Program-made: the position numbers and the translations under genes
The notes under the pieces: generated by a model
The model's database searches: none
Seen by the model: the letters and a program-made list of their open reading frames with translations, nothing else
Told to the model about the DNA's origin: nothing
Part shown: positions 1 to 6,800 of the stretch, one piece after another
How the letters are laid out: each line of letters starts with the position of its first letter
How positions within the stretch are numbered: position 1 is the stretch's first letter
Origin: an uncultured Clostridia bacterium
GTDB lineage: Bacteria > Bacillota > Clostridia > Christensenellales > UBA1242
NCBI GenBank assembly: GCA_947628195.1
Contig: CANQZB010000012.1
Location: 1 to 14,318 of the forward strand
Reading direction: 5' to 3'
DNA: 14,318 nucleotides

Positions 1-321
1 ATTCAATGTGAATATTTTGCTTTGGTTGGGCTTGGTCAACTTATGAACACAATAAGGCTGATTAAAAAGCATTTAACTCCTGAAATTGAGGTTGAGGGGG
101 TTTTGCTAACGATGAAGGACAATAGAAGCAACCTTGTTGCCCAAGTTGCAGACGAAATAAAAAAGTATTTCAAGCAAAAGGTGTATGAAACCACTATTCC
201 AAGAAATATTAGATTGGCAGAAAGCCCTAGTCACGGCAAGCCTATTCTGTTATATGACCCCAAAAGCAAAGGTGCGTTGGCATACAAAAGCCTATGCGAT
301 GAATTTTTAAAAAATCAATAG
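1..321 (+). CDS. parA: ParA/Soj chromosome-partitioning ATPase, C-terminal part (5' end outside window)
   Basis: This is the last 106 codons of a ParA/Soj ATPase; the frame is open to base 1, so the start and the Walker motifs lie upstream of the window. ParA binds DNA non-specifically as an ATP dimer and is stimulated by ParB, which moves or remodels the origin region. The visible part matches the conserved C-terminal third of chromosomal ParA: IQCEYFAL at residues 1-8, then GLGQLMNTI, EVEGVLLTM, the strongly diagnostic IPRNIRLAESPSHG around residues 67-80, and ILLYDPKSKGA just after it. In family members IPRNxRLxEAPSxG is near-invariant. The gene ends at TAG 319-321, directly against a parS palindrome, and parB follows 133 bp later in the same direction. 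Family assignment is very secure. The gene is only cut by the window edge and shows no sign of being broken. Confidence 0.97.
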   Translation: MQCEYFALVGLGQLMNTIRLIKKHLTPEIEVEGVLLTMKDNRSNLVAQVADEIKKYFKQKVYETTIPRNIRLAESPSHGKPILLYDPKSKGALAYKSLCDEFLKNQ

Positions 322-347
322 ATGTTCCACGTGGAACATCTTTTTTT
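320..347 (+). terminator. Predicted parA intrinsic terminator built on parS
   Basis: Bases 320-341 form an uninterrupted dyad (A GATGTTCCAC / GTGGAACATC T), and 341-347 is a run of seven T. In RNA this gives a strong GC-containing stem followed by a U tract, right after the parA stop codon. The stem has no separate loop, so the innermost pairs must open to form one; CCACGU would be the likely apical part. It reads as a terminator only in the plus direction. Termination is inferred from the structure. Confidence 0.6.
323..338. promoter_or_regulatory. parS site 1, ParB-binding palindrome
   Basis: TGTTCCACGTGGAACA is a perfect 16-bp palindrome that matches the near-universal parS consensus (TGTTnCACGTGnAACA). 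It starts two bases after the parA TAG stop. ParB binds parS through its helix-turn-helix and loads as a CTP-dependent clamp that then spreads. The dyad extends to 22 bp (320-341) and coincides with a predicted terminator stem. A second identical copy lies 105 bp downstream. Confidence 0.95.
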
Positions 348-390
348 ATGCAATTTGACTTAAAAAGTTAAAAAAATTTGGTGCAAATAT

Positions 391-419
391 TTGACAGCCC
401 GTGAAATTTTAAATATAAT
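391..419 (+). promoter_or_regulatory. parB promoter, perfect sigma-A consensus
   Basis: TTGACA (391-396) and TATAAT (414-419) are separated by exactly 17 bp, a full match to the housekeeping sigma-70/sigma-A promoter. The predicted start is near 426, giving a leader of about 29 nt that contains parS site 2 and the parB ribosome-binding site. With the putative terminator at 320-347, this means parB can be transcribed separately from parA. Confidence 0.88.
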
Positions 420-427
420 TAAATTAA

Positions 428-443
428 TGTTCCACGTGGAACA
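428..443. promoter_or_regulatory. parS site 2, overlapping the start of the parB transcript
   Basis: This is a second exact copy of TGTTCCACGTGGAACA. It begins about 2 bp after the predicted parB transcription start and ends 2 bp before the ribosome-binding site GGAGG (446-450). A ParB clamp loaded here would lie in the promoter's initial transcribed region, so autorepression is plausible. In the mRNA the same palindrome would form a hairpin just before the Shine-Dalgarno sequence. The site identity is seen directly; the regulation is inferred. Confidence 0.95.
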
Positions 444-454
444 ATGGAGGAGAA

Positions 455-1330
455 ATGAAACAGAGTTTAGGAAGAGGGCTGGATAGTTTGTTAAAATCTT
501 ACGAAAGCGAAGAGGAAGTAAAGCCTAAAACAACTAAAACCACGGCGAGTGGAGGCGAAGTTGTTGAACTGCCTATTAATAAGGTTTATGCAAACCCTAA
601 TCAGCCAAGAAGGAATTTTGACAGCGAAAGTTTGAACGAATTGGCGGAAAGCATAAGGGTGCATGGCTTAATTCAGCCAATTATTGTAAATGAAACCGAC
701 AAAGGTTACATGATTGTCGCGGGTGAGCGAAGGTACAGGGCTTGTAAACTTGCGGGCTTAAATGACATTAAGGCTTTGGTTAAAAAGTATTCAAATAAGC
801 AGATTTCGGAAATTTCACTTATAGAAAACTTGCAACGTGAGGATTTAAATCCAGTTGAATTATCCAAAGGAATTAAGCGTTTAATGGAAGAATATGGGCT
901 AACGCAAGATAAAGTTGCTGAAAGGCTGGGAAAATCTCGTTCGGCAATAGCTAATTCACTGCGAATTTTAACTTTGTGCCCAGAAGTTATTGAACTTGTT
1001 GAAAAAGGGAAAGTGTCCTTCGGCCATGCAAAAGTTTTGGCGGGTGTGAGTGATTATGCTGTTCAGTTGATGTTGGCAAAGAATGTTGCCAAGGATAAAT
1101 TGACCGTGCGCGACCTTGAAAGAGAGGTGGAATCACTTAACGCAAACAAAAGTAAAAAGAAAGCAAAGCCTCTGCCAAGTGAAGAGTTAAAAGACTTTGT
1201 TAGTCAACTTCAACGCAGATTGGGAACAAAAGTTAACGTTATAGGCAACGATAAAAAGGGAAGGATTTACATAGATTATTACAATCAAGACGATTTGGAT
1301 AGAATTTATGACATCATTTTAAGAAAATAA
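455..1330 (+). CDS. parB: ParB/Spo0J, parS-binding CTPase clamp
   Basis: Chromosome-partitioning protein ParB, 291 aa, the usual length. It binds parS, slides as a CTP-closed clamp, recruits SMC and stimulates ParA. The N-terminal peptide LGRGLDSLL (residues 5-13) is the ParA-activating segment. The ParB/Srx-like CTPase domain spans about 35-140, with NPNQPRR (47-53), the CTP-binding motif GERRYRA (90-96) and ENLQRED (124-130). A helix-turn-helix lies at about 149-170 (LTQDKVAERLGKSRSAIANS). A lysine-rich linker (about 229-240) leads to the C-terminal dimerisation domain (about 240-291). The ATG at 455 is fixed by GGAGG at 446-450 with 4 bp spacing. It lies downstream of parA with its own consensus promoter and two parS sites in the gap. 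All key motifs are intact. In sampled stretches the coding strand is clearly richer in G than C, more so than the genes to its right. Confidence 0.98.
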   Translation: MKQSLGRGLDSLLKSYESEEEVKPKTTKTTASGGEVVELPINKVYANPNQPRRNFDSESLNELAESIRVHGLIQPIIVNETDKGYMIVAGERRYRACKLAGLNDIKALVKKYSNKQISEISLIENLQREDLNPVELSKGIKRLMEEYGLTQDKVAERLGKSRSAIANSLRILTLCPEVIELVEKGKVSFGHAKVLAGVSDYAVQLMLAKNVAKDKLTVRDLEREVESLNANKSKKKAKPLPSEELKDFVSQLQRRLGTKVNVIGNDKKGRIYIDYYNQDDLDRIYDIILRK

Positions 1331-1363
1331 TTAAAAATTTTAAAAAAATAGTTGAAAAATAAT

Positions 1364-1389
1364 AAAAAAGCCTTAAATTAGGCTTTTTT
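1364..1389. terminator. Bidirectional terminator between parB and the DHH phosphoesterase gene
   Basis: The stem AAAAAAGCC (1364-1372) pairs with GGCTTTTTT (1381-1389) around an 8-nt TA-rich loop, so each strand carries a GC stem followed by U residues. It lies between two converging genes and its right arm overlaps the TAA stop (1388-1390) of the minus-strand gene. It should end both transcripts. Confidence 0.85.
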
Positions 1390-2341
1390 ATTTTATTTGT
1401 TTGTTAAATTCTGCTAAAACATCTTGTTTTATTTCTTCAATAGGCTTGGTTGTTTGGAATGCCGATGCTCCAATATGCCCACCGCCGTTAAATTGTTTGG
1501 CAATAACACCAACATCAAACCCCTTTTTTGCTCGCATACTAACATAGAATGAATCCTTAATTGGATATATAAAGCAGGTGAAAATGTTTCCTGCAATTTG
1601 TGCCAGTTGATTGATTATTCCTTCAAAATCATTGGCGGTGATTTTTTTGTTATCAATTTCTTGATTTGATATTGAACTTATAATAATCTTACCATCCTTG
1701 TAAGTGGTTATGTTCTTTATTGCGAGTGAAAGTATCTGCATAGAACTTAACGAGCGGTTGTTAAATATAAGGTTATAATAATAATTTACATCAATCATTT
1801 TTGCGCAAGCGCCAGCAGTGTTAAATGTGCGCTGGCTGATGTTTCCAACAGTGAAATTGTTTGTGTCGGCAATTAGTCCGCAATAAATTCTGGCCATTGT
1901 TTTGGCTGGCGGAGCATAATTAAATTCATTAAATATTGCATAAAGAATTTCACAAGTGGAGCTAGTCTGTTCAACATATTGAAGGTTTAATTTAAAGTTG
2001 TTTGTTGCGTGGTGGTCTATGCAAATTTGAATTGGCGATTGGTTGAACACGGTTATGTATTTGCCCATTCTTTCAGGGGTTGTGCAGTCTAAACTAATTG
2101 AAGCATCATATTTTTTAGGTGTTGGGTTAAGTGTGTTTGCGCCAAGCAAATTCTTGTAATTTTCGTTTAGCGCCCCATCATTTTCGGCGAAAATATCAAC
2201 CGATTTAATATTGAACTTGTTAGTTAGAAAATCTTTCATAGCATATAAACTGCAAATAGCATCAGCATCTGGGTTGATGTGGGCTATTAAGCATGCCGAA
2301 CTAACCCTTTTTAATATTTTAAGTGATTTGTAATTTTTCAT
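1388..2341 (-). CDS. nrnA: DHH-DHHA1 phosphoesterase, NrnA-like (nano-RNase / pAp phosphatase)
   Basis: 317 aa, close to the usual length of bacterial NrnA proteins, which degrade 2-5-nt RNAs and in many members dephosphorylate pAp. The DHH domain carries the manganese-binding motifs: HINPDADA (21-28; the more common form has PDGDA), SLDCTTPERMG with Asp85, the signature DHH at 109-111 inside CIDHHATN, and LIADTNNF with Asp159. The C-terminal DHHA1 domain ends with the substrate-binding GGGHIGASAF (286-295). The ATG at 2341 was chosen because family homology begins within about 15 residues of it. The frame stays open upstream to 2413, but those 24 codons include the promoter and look non-coding. 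There is no Shine-Dalgarno sequence, and an extended -10 lies immediately upstream, so a leaderless mRNA is predicted. The catalytic set is complete. Substrate choice among NrnA-type enzymes cannot be read from sequence. Confidence 0.9.
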   Translation of the reverse strand: MKNYKSLKILKRVSSACLIAHINPDADAICSLYAMKDFLTNKFNIKSVDIFAENDGALNENYKNLLGANTLNPTPKKYDASISLDCTTPERMGKYITVFNQSPIQICIDHHATNNFKLNLQYVEQTSSTCEILYAIFNEFNYAPPAKTMARIYCGLIADTNNFTVGNISQRTFNTAGACAKMIDVNYYYNLIFNNRSLSSMQILSLAIKNITTYKDGKIIISSISNQEIDNKKITANDFEGIINQLAQIAGNIFTCFIYPIKDSFYVSMRAKKGFDVGVIAKQFNGGGHIGASAFQTTKPIEEIKQDVLAEFNKQIK

Positions 2342-2347
2342 GCTTAT

Positions 2348-2377
2348 ATTATAACACAATTTGCTTTTAATTGAAAA
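2348..2377 (-). promoter_or_regulatory. Promoter of the NrnA-like gene (extended -10)
   Basis: On the minus strand TGTTATAAT (2356-2348) is a perfect extended -10 (TGnTATAAT). The -35 is weak (TTTTCA at 2377-2372, 18 bp spacing), as often seen with extended -10 promoters. Counting 7 nt from the -10 puts the start at 2341, the A of the ATG. No ribosome-binding site is visible between them. Confidence 0.65.
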
Positions 2378-2414
2378 TGTTTTTAACAAAGGGCTTAAAT
2401 GCCAGTTTTCCACA

Positions 2415-2502
2415 ATCTGCCCATTCGCTATTTTGCTGAAAATATTTTGAAAATTGAAAAAACGACAGGTTTTTCAACAATTTTTTAAGAAAAAACGGCA
2501 AG
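2415..2502. other. AT-rich left flank of the DnaA-box cluster
   Basis: This gene-free stretch is very AT-rich. It holds three TGAAAA repeats (2437, 2448, 2455) and an 8-bp inverted repeat, TTGAAAAA (2454-2461) with TTTTTCAA (2470-2477), followed by a T6-AAG-A6 tract (2481-2495). It could be one side of a DNA-unwinding element or part of the minus-strand gene's upstream region. No gene or convincing RNA structure was seen. Confidence 0.4.
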
Positions 2503-2577
2503 TTATCCACAATTTGTGGAAAAGTGTGTGGATAACTTGTGGAAATCGTGTGGAAAACACAGGATAATTGTGGAAAA
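2503..2577. other. Candidate replication origin core (oriC): cluster of six DnaA boxes
   Basis: Six 9-mers matching the DnaA box TTATCCACA lie within 75 bp. Two are perfect: 2503-2511 on plus and 2527-2535 on minus. Three are TTTTCCACA on minus (2515-2523, 2549-2557, 2569-2577) and one is ATTTCCACA on minus (2538-2546). The five minus-strand boxes start at 2515, 2527, 2538, 2549 and 2569, so four are spaced 11-12 bp, about one helical turn. A degenerate box-like ACAGGATAA (2559-2567) fills the one wider gap. An outlying TTTTCCACA is at 2406-2414. DnaA binds such arrays to start replication, and parAB with parS close by fits an origin-proximal locus. The dnaA and dnaN genes are not adjacent. 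A DnaA-titration or control locus is the main alternative. Confidence 0.8.
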
Positions 2578-2770
2578 CTTTTTATTTTACAAATTTTTAA
2601 CTTTGACGATAAATATAATGGGGCAAGGCGGACTGCTTTTGGCGTAAAAACGGGTTTTGCCCTTGAATTTTTAAAATTTGCGCCGTTTAGTTGCAGAAAC
2701 ATCATAGATTTTTTGGGGTTTTTTAAACAATTCAGATTAAACAAAAAACAACAAAAATTTTAAATCCGTA
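2578..2770. other. AT-rich right flank of the DnaA-box cluster, gene-free
   Basis: Bases 2578-2619 are almost pure A/T and directly follow the last DnaA box, making them the best candidate unwinding element. They end in a lone TATAAT (2614-2619) with no suitable -35. Then comes a slightly GC-richer patch with an inverted repeat, GGGCAA (2621-2626) and TTGCCC (2657-2662). The rest (2663-2770) is AT-rich with homopolymer runs. The short open frames here on both strands have no family features, and I do not call them genes. Confidence 0.45.
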
Positions 2771-2799
2771 TTGACAAAAACGAAAAATTGTGGTAAAAA
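2771..2799 (+). promoter_or_regulatory. Promoter of the membrane-protein gene
   Basis: TTGACA (2771-2776) is a perfect -35. Seventeen bp later comes TAAAAA (2794-2799), preceded by TGG, which supplies the TGn of an extended -10. The predicted start is at 2806-2807, on the ATG at 2807. The same TTGACA could be misread as a TTG start codon in frame, but its fit as a -35 is much better. Confidence 0.65.
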
Positions 2800-2806
2800 T
2801 ATAAAT

Positions 2807-3823
2807 ATGGAACAAAAACTGCACAAAAACGCTGCAAAAGCACTTTCAACCCAACAAAATGTTGGCAGTTTTTTGCCGGAAAAGGTGTGGACTAACAAAA
2901 ACGCAGAAAAGCAAAGAAAAAAGATGAAAAGAACGCCCAAGAAGAAAAAACCGCACACACTGCTTAAATGTGTTTCCGTTGCGCTTGCTGGTGGCTTAAT
3001 TGGATACATGACTTACATCAATTTGTTGGCAAGAGCATATAACGACACTTTGCCAAGCCGGGACCCGCACACCGCTGAAGACGTGTTTGACCCTAACGGC
3101 AACGATTTTGAATTTGGTGATGATAGCCAAATTATAACCGACACAATGGATGAGAGCGAAATTAAAGTTTTAACAGAAAATTTTATTAATAATATTAGTG
3201 AAGATGCTAGAAACCGCTGTGAAACAGAAGTGGGGCAAATTAGCGAAATTTTGGCGTGTGCATTAATTCCTTGCAATATGATTGAAGGTGCCAACGAGAT
3301 AGATAAATATAGGCTTTCAATTTTGTTTAAAAACGAGAACGAAAATTTGTTTGAATTGCAATATTTTACCGGCACAGATTTTGAAAGCGATGCAGAAACC
3401 TCGAAAGATTATTTTGCAGACTTTATCAACTATTTATATTATAACTGTTCAATTCTTTCTTGTGTGGATATAACGGACAACCTAGCACTGTTTGACGGCT
3501 GTGTTGACGAAACAGTTACCGCCGTTGGGCAGGCGTTTTGGGGCTATAAAGAATCGGGAGATGAATACTATTACATTCCGGTTTATACTAGCGCCGGGGA
3601 AGGCACGGTTTATTACACAATTTCTTCCACAATTGACGGCTACGAAAAAGACCCGGTTGAAGAATTGAGAAGACATCTTTTAAATATTAAAGATGATAAT
3701 TCGGATAAGATTGCTTTTTCGTATATGCCATTTACAAAAAGTTCAAACATACAAAAAGCAATGAAAATTTTAAGCGAAAAATTACTTAAAGAAAATGAAA
3801 ATGAAACTGAAAATAAATTGTAA
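2807..3823 (+). CDS. Single-pass membrane protein of unknown function
   Basis: I do not recognise this 338-aa protein. Residues 1-50 are strongly basic and lysine-rich (KQRKKMKRTPKKKK at about 35-48) and should be cytoplasmic. A transmembrane helix follows at about 52-74 (LKCVSVALAGGLIGYMTYIN), and the remaining 260 or so residues are acidic and predicted to lie outside the cell. That part has several Cys and a Tyr-rich strand (DEYYYIPVY), and ends in a helical Lys/Glu/Asn-rich tail. The positive-inside rule gives N-in topology with the helix as an uncleaved anchor. The ATG at 2807 was chosen because it coincides with the predicted transcription start; no Shine-Dalgarno precedes it. A later ATG at 2924 (start of MKRTPKKKK) is the alternative. 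It is a single-gene unit beside the candidate origin, ending in a terminator shared with the giant surface gene. The function is unknown. Confidence 0.85.
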   Translation: MEQKLHKNAAKALSTQQNVGSFLPEKVWTNKNAEKQRKKMKRTPKKKKPHTLLKCVSVALAGGLIGYMTYINLLARAYNDTLPSRDPHTAEDVFDPNGNDFEFGDDSQIITDTMDESEIKVLTENFINNISEDARNRCETEVGQISEILACALIPCNMIEGANEIDKYRLSILFKNENENLFELQYFTGTDFESDAETSKDYFADFINYLYYNCSILSCVDITDNLALFDGCVDETVTAVGQAFWGYKESGDEYYYIPVYTSAGEGTVYYTISSTIDGYEKDPVEELRRHLLNIKDDNSDKIAFSYMPFTKSSNIQKAMKILSEKLLKENENETENKL

Positions 3824-3852
3824 AAAAAGCTCTTCATTAAGAAGAGTTTTTT
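3824..3852. terminator. Bidirectional terminator between the membrane-protein gene and the MBG/YDG giant gene
   Basis: CTCTTC (3830-3835) pairs with GAAGAG (3841-3846) around loop ATTAA. The stem is extended by a G-T wobble and by an A tract (3822-3828) facing a T tract (3847-3852). Either strand gives a hairpin plus U run. It fills the 27 bp between the two converging stop codons. Confidence 0.85.
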
Positions 3853-6800
3853 ATTTTTGTATTTGTTTGTTTCTATATTTCACAACAACCACAACGCAAA
3901 TTATAATTAGCAAAACTGCAATTAAGTTAAGCGAAATGTTTGCTGCATAATCTATCCAACTTTCGTCTTCAATTGTAATGTAAAATTCGCCCAAGTTTTG
4001 TGCGGTAACAACAAGTTCGCCACCAACAAGTTTTTGGCTTTGAAGCAATAACAGATTTCCATCACTAAGTTTTTGATAAACATAAATGTTGTTTTTGTTT
4101 GAAATGTTTTTAGGAAGGCTAATTTTAATTGTGTAGGTGCTATCGAGCGATAGATTTTCATCTCCGCTTAAAAGAGAAATGTTATATTTAAGCACTAAAC
4201 TATGATTTTGAATTTTAACATTTTGCGTTACATCTTCCGCCAAAACGGTTAGTGAGCAATCTTCAAACAGAACGGGGTCTTTTGCTGAAACGCAAACATT
4301 TTCGTTTTCAATTGCGTTTAATGTTATGTTTGCCATCAAGTTGGAAGGCAAAATTAAATTGTAATTTTCTGCGCCAATTCCAACAATTGAAATGTCGTGC
4401 ACACGAACAGGAATTTGCATGCCAACAGCCGATTGCGCAAATTCGGCGCAGTTGTTTTTATCATAACTTAAATAAACATCATCAATTATGCCAGAGATGT
4501 ATGGGTTTTTAAGGTAAGCAGTTGTTGTGCCATCGTAAATTTTATTGTAGATGCTACTAATCATGTAAACATCTTTCTTTAATATTTGCAATTTGCAAGG
4601 CTGCAGGGTTATGTTATAGTTGCTGTTATAAATGCCGTTAATAATGTTGTAACTGCCAACATTTTCGCCCTTTTCCCTTGTGAGCGAGCCGTAGAGTAAA
4701 TCGTTGTTAATTAACTTGCCCTCAACAATTTCATAGTTAAAGTTAGGGTCTTGCTGACCATAAATTTTAAAGTAGTCCGTTGACTTTATAACCAGTTCAA
4801 CCGGCTTAATTGTAACCGTGCCTTTAATGTATTGAATTGTGTAGTTTCTGCCCAAAGTAAGAGTGCTTACAATATCGTAAATGCCAACATTATTGCTACC
4901 CCTTCGCTTTAAACCACCTTCGAAAGTGTCGCCATTTAGAATTTGCCCGGAAACAATTCTATAATTTAAATTTGGCTCGTTTTCACCATAGAAAATTTCA
5001 TAACTTTCTGCTTCTATTGTTATTGCGCGTGGCTTAATTTCAAAATACCACTCGCCAAAAATTATTTCATAGTTATCGTTGAACAGATTGCTGTAAATTT
5101 TATATCTTCCAGTTGGTTCAATTTCGGTTTTGCCTTTATCTCTATAAAGCGAGCCAAACAGTTTGTCGTTTGAAATCATTGTGCCAACAATTTCATATTC
5201 AAGTGGGCTGTCCTTGTCGCCATAAAATTTATATGGCGCAGAAGGAACAACTTCAATTTGCCTTTTTATAATTGTAAATTCGTTTGCAACAAATTTTAGT
5301 GTGTAATTATCGTTAAGCGAAATTGTGCCTTCGTTAATTTCATAACTGCCAACATTTTCGCCAGCCAGCCTTGAAAGTTGCCCTTTAAATTCATCGTTAA
5401 ACGCAAGGCTTCCGTTAGAAATTTCAAACAGAATTTTTGGGTCTGCTTCGCCATAAACTTTTTGTGTTGGTTTGGCAGAAATTGTTATATTGCGCTTTAT
5501 AATTTCAAGCGTGCCGGGAACATAGTCGAAGGTGTAATTGTTCCCAAGTGTTAGCGTAGCGCTTTTGTTAATTTGGTAAAAGCCAACATCTTCGCCGGAA
5601 GCCCTGATTAAATTTCCGCTAACAATATCTTCTAGTCTATCATTATTTTTTAAAAAGCCAGCCGTTATGGTTAGGCTTAGTTTAGGGTCCAACTCGCCAT
5701 AAATTTTAACTTTGTTTTCCGCTTTAATTGAAAGGTGATAAGGTGTTATGGTTAATTTTGCTTCTTTAAATTCAATGGAGTAACGTGGGTCCAACGTGGT
5801 TGCGCACATCAACTGATACGTTCCAACATCTTCACCCATCCTGCGCACAATGTCAACCGTGAGGCGTTCGCCTTCAATGTCGCCCGAAACGCTATACTGA
5901 TAAGTTGGGTCTTGTTCGCCGTAAACCTTGACCGCATCAAAAATTGTTACTTCAACCGGACGTTTGTAAATAACAAAGTGAGTGTCCTCGCCATTTATAA
6001 ATGTGTAATTTTTTGAGTTTGAAACGGCGGTGAGGATATATTCATAAAAGCCAACGCTTTCGCCCTCTTCACGCAAAATTTCGCCTGTTAAAATGTTTTC
6101 CTCTTTATCGTTATTGCACAATTCGTCAAGGAGCGAATATTCAATTTTTGGATTAGGGTTTCCAAAAATCTTGGCTTGAGTTTTAATTGAAAGGCGGAGC
6201 TCCCTTGGCAAAATTTCAAAATAGTCTTCAGCAAGTTCAACTTCATAATTAGGGTTTAAATCTGCAGTGCTTTCGTTTAAATAAAATTCATATTTTCCAA
6301 CATCTTCGCCTTCCGCCCTTGATATAGAAATTTCCAAAACATCATCGTTTACAAGATTGACCGCCGTGTAACTAAATGTTGGGTCGGCATCGCCATAAAT
6401 TTTGGAAGATACCTCGGCAAACACATTGGCTCTGCGTTTTGAAATTTGAATTTGAGAATTTAGCAAAACAAAGTCAAATAGATAGTTACCAGTGTTTCCG
6501 GAAACAATTTCTTTGCTTAGCACAACGACGTCTGCCGTGCCGTAGTTTATATTCGACAATTCCGCATCAACAAACAGTTCAAAATTTTCTTCTTTAATGT
6601 TGTTAACATAATTTACAACATAACTAACCTCTGTTGTTCCGTCATAAGTTTTGTTTAAAAATTCAATTAGTGCATCAATTTTGCGCTTTGTAATTTCCAA
6701 AACATTTTCCACAAATGTGATTTCATAATTTGGGTTATTTAAACTGCCCTGATGCAGTGTGTAACTGTTAACATCTTCGCCCAAATCTCGCACCATGCTT

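Noticed and set aside
2342..2413. A longer N-terminus of the NrnA-like protein starting at 2413.
   Set aside because: The extra 24 codons include a perfect extended -10 promoter, and family homology begins only after the ATG at 2341.
2367..2763. Open reading frames on both strands across the origin region (2367-2744 minus, 2539-2763 plus).
   Set aside because: They run through the DnaA boxes and A/T tracts, have low-complexity translations rich in F, K and N, have no ribosome-binding sites, and match no family.
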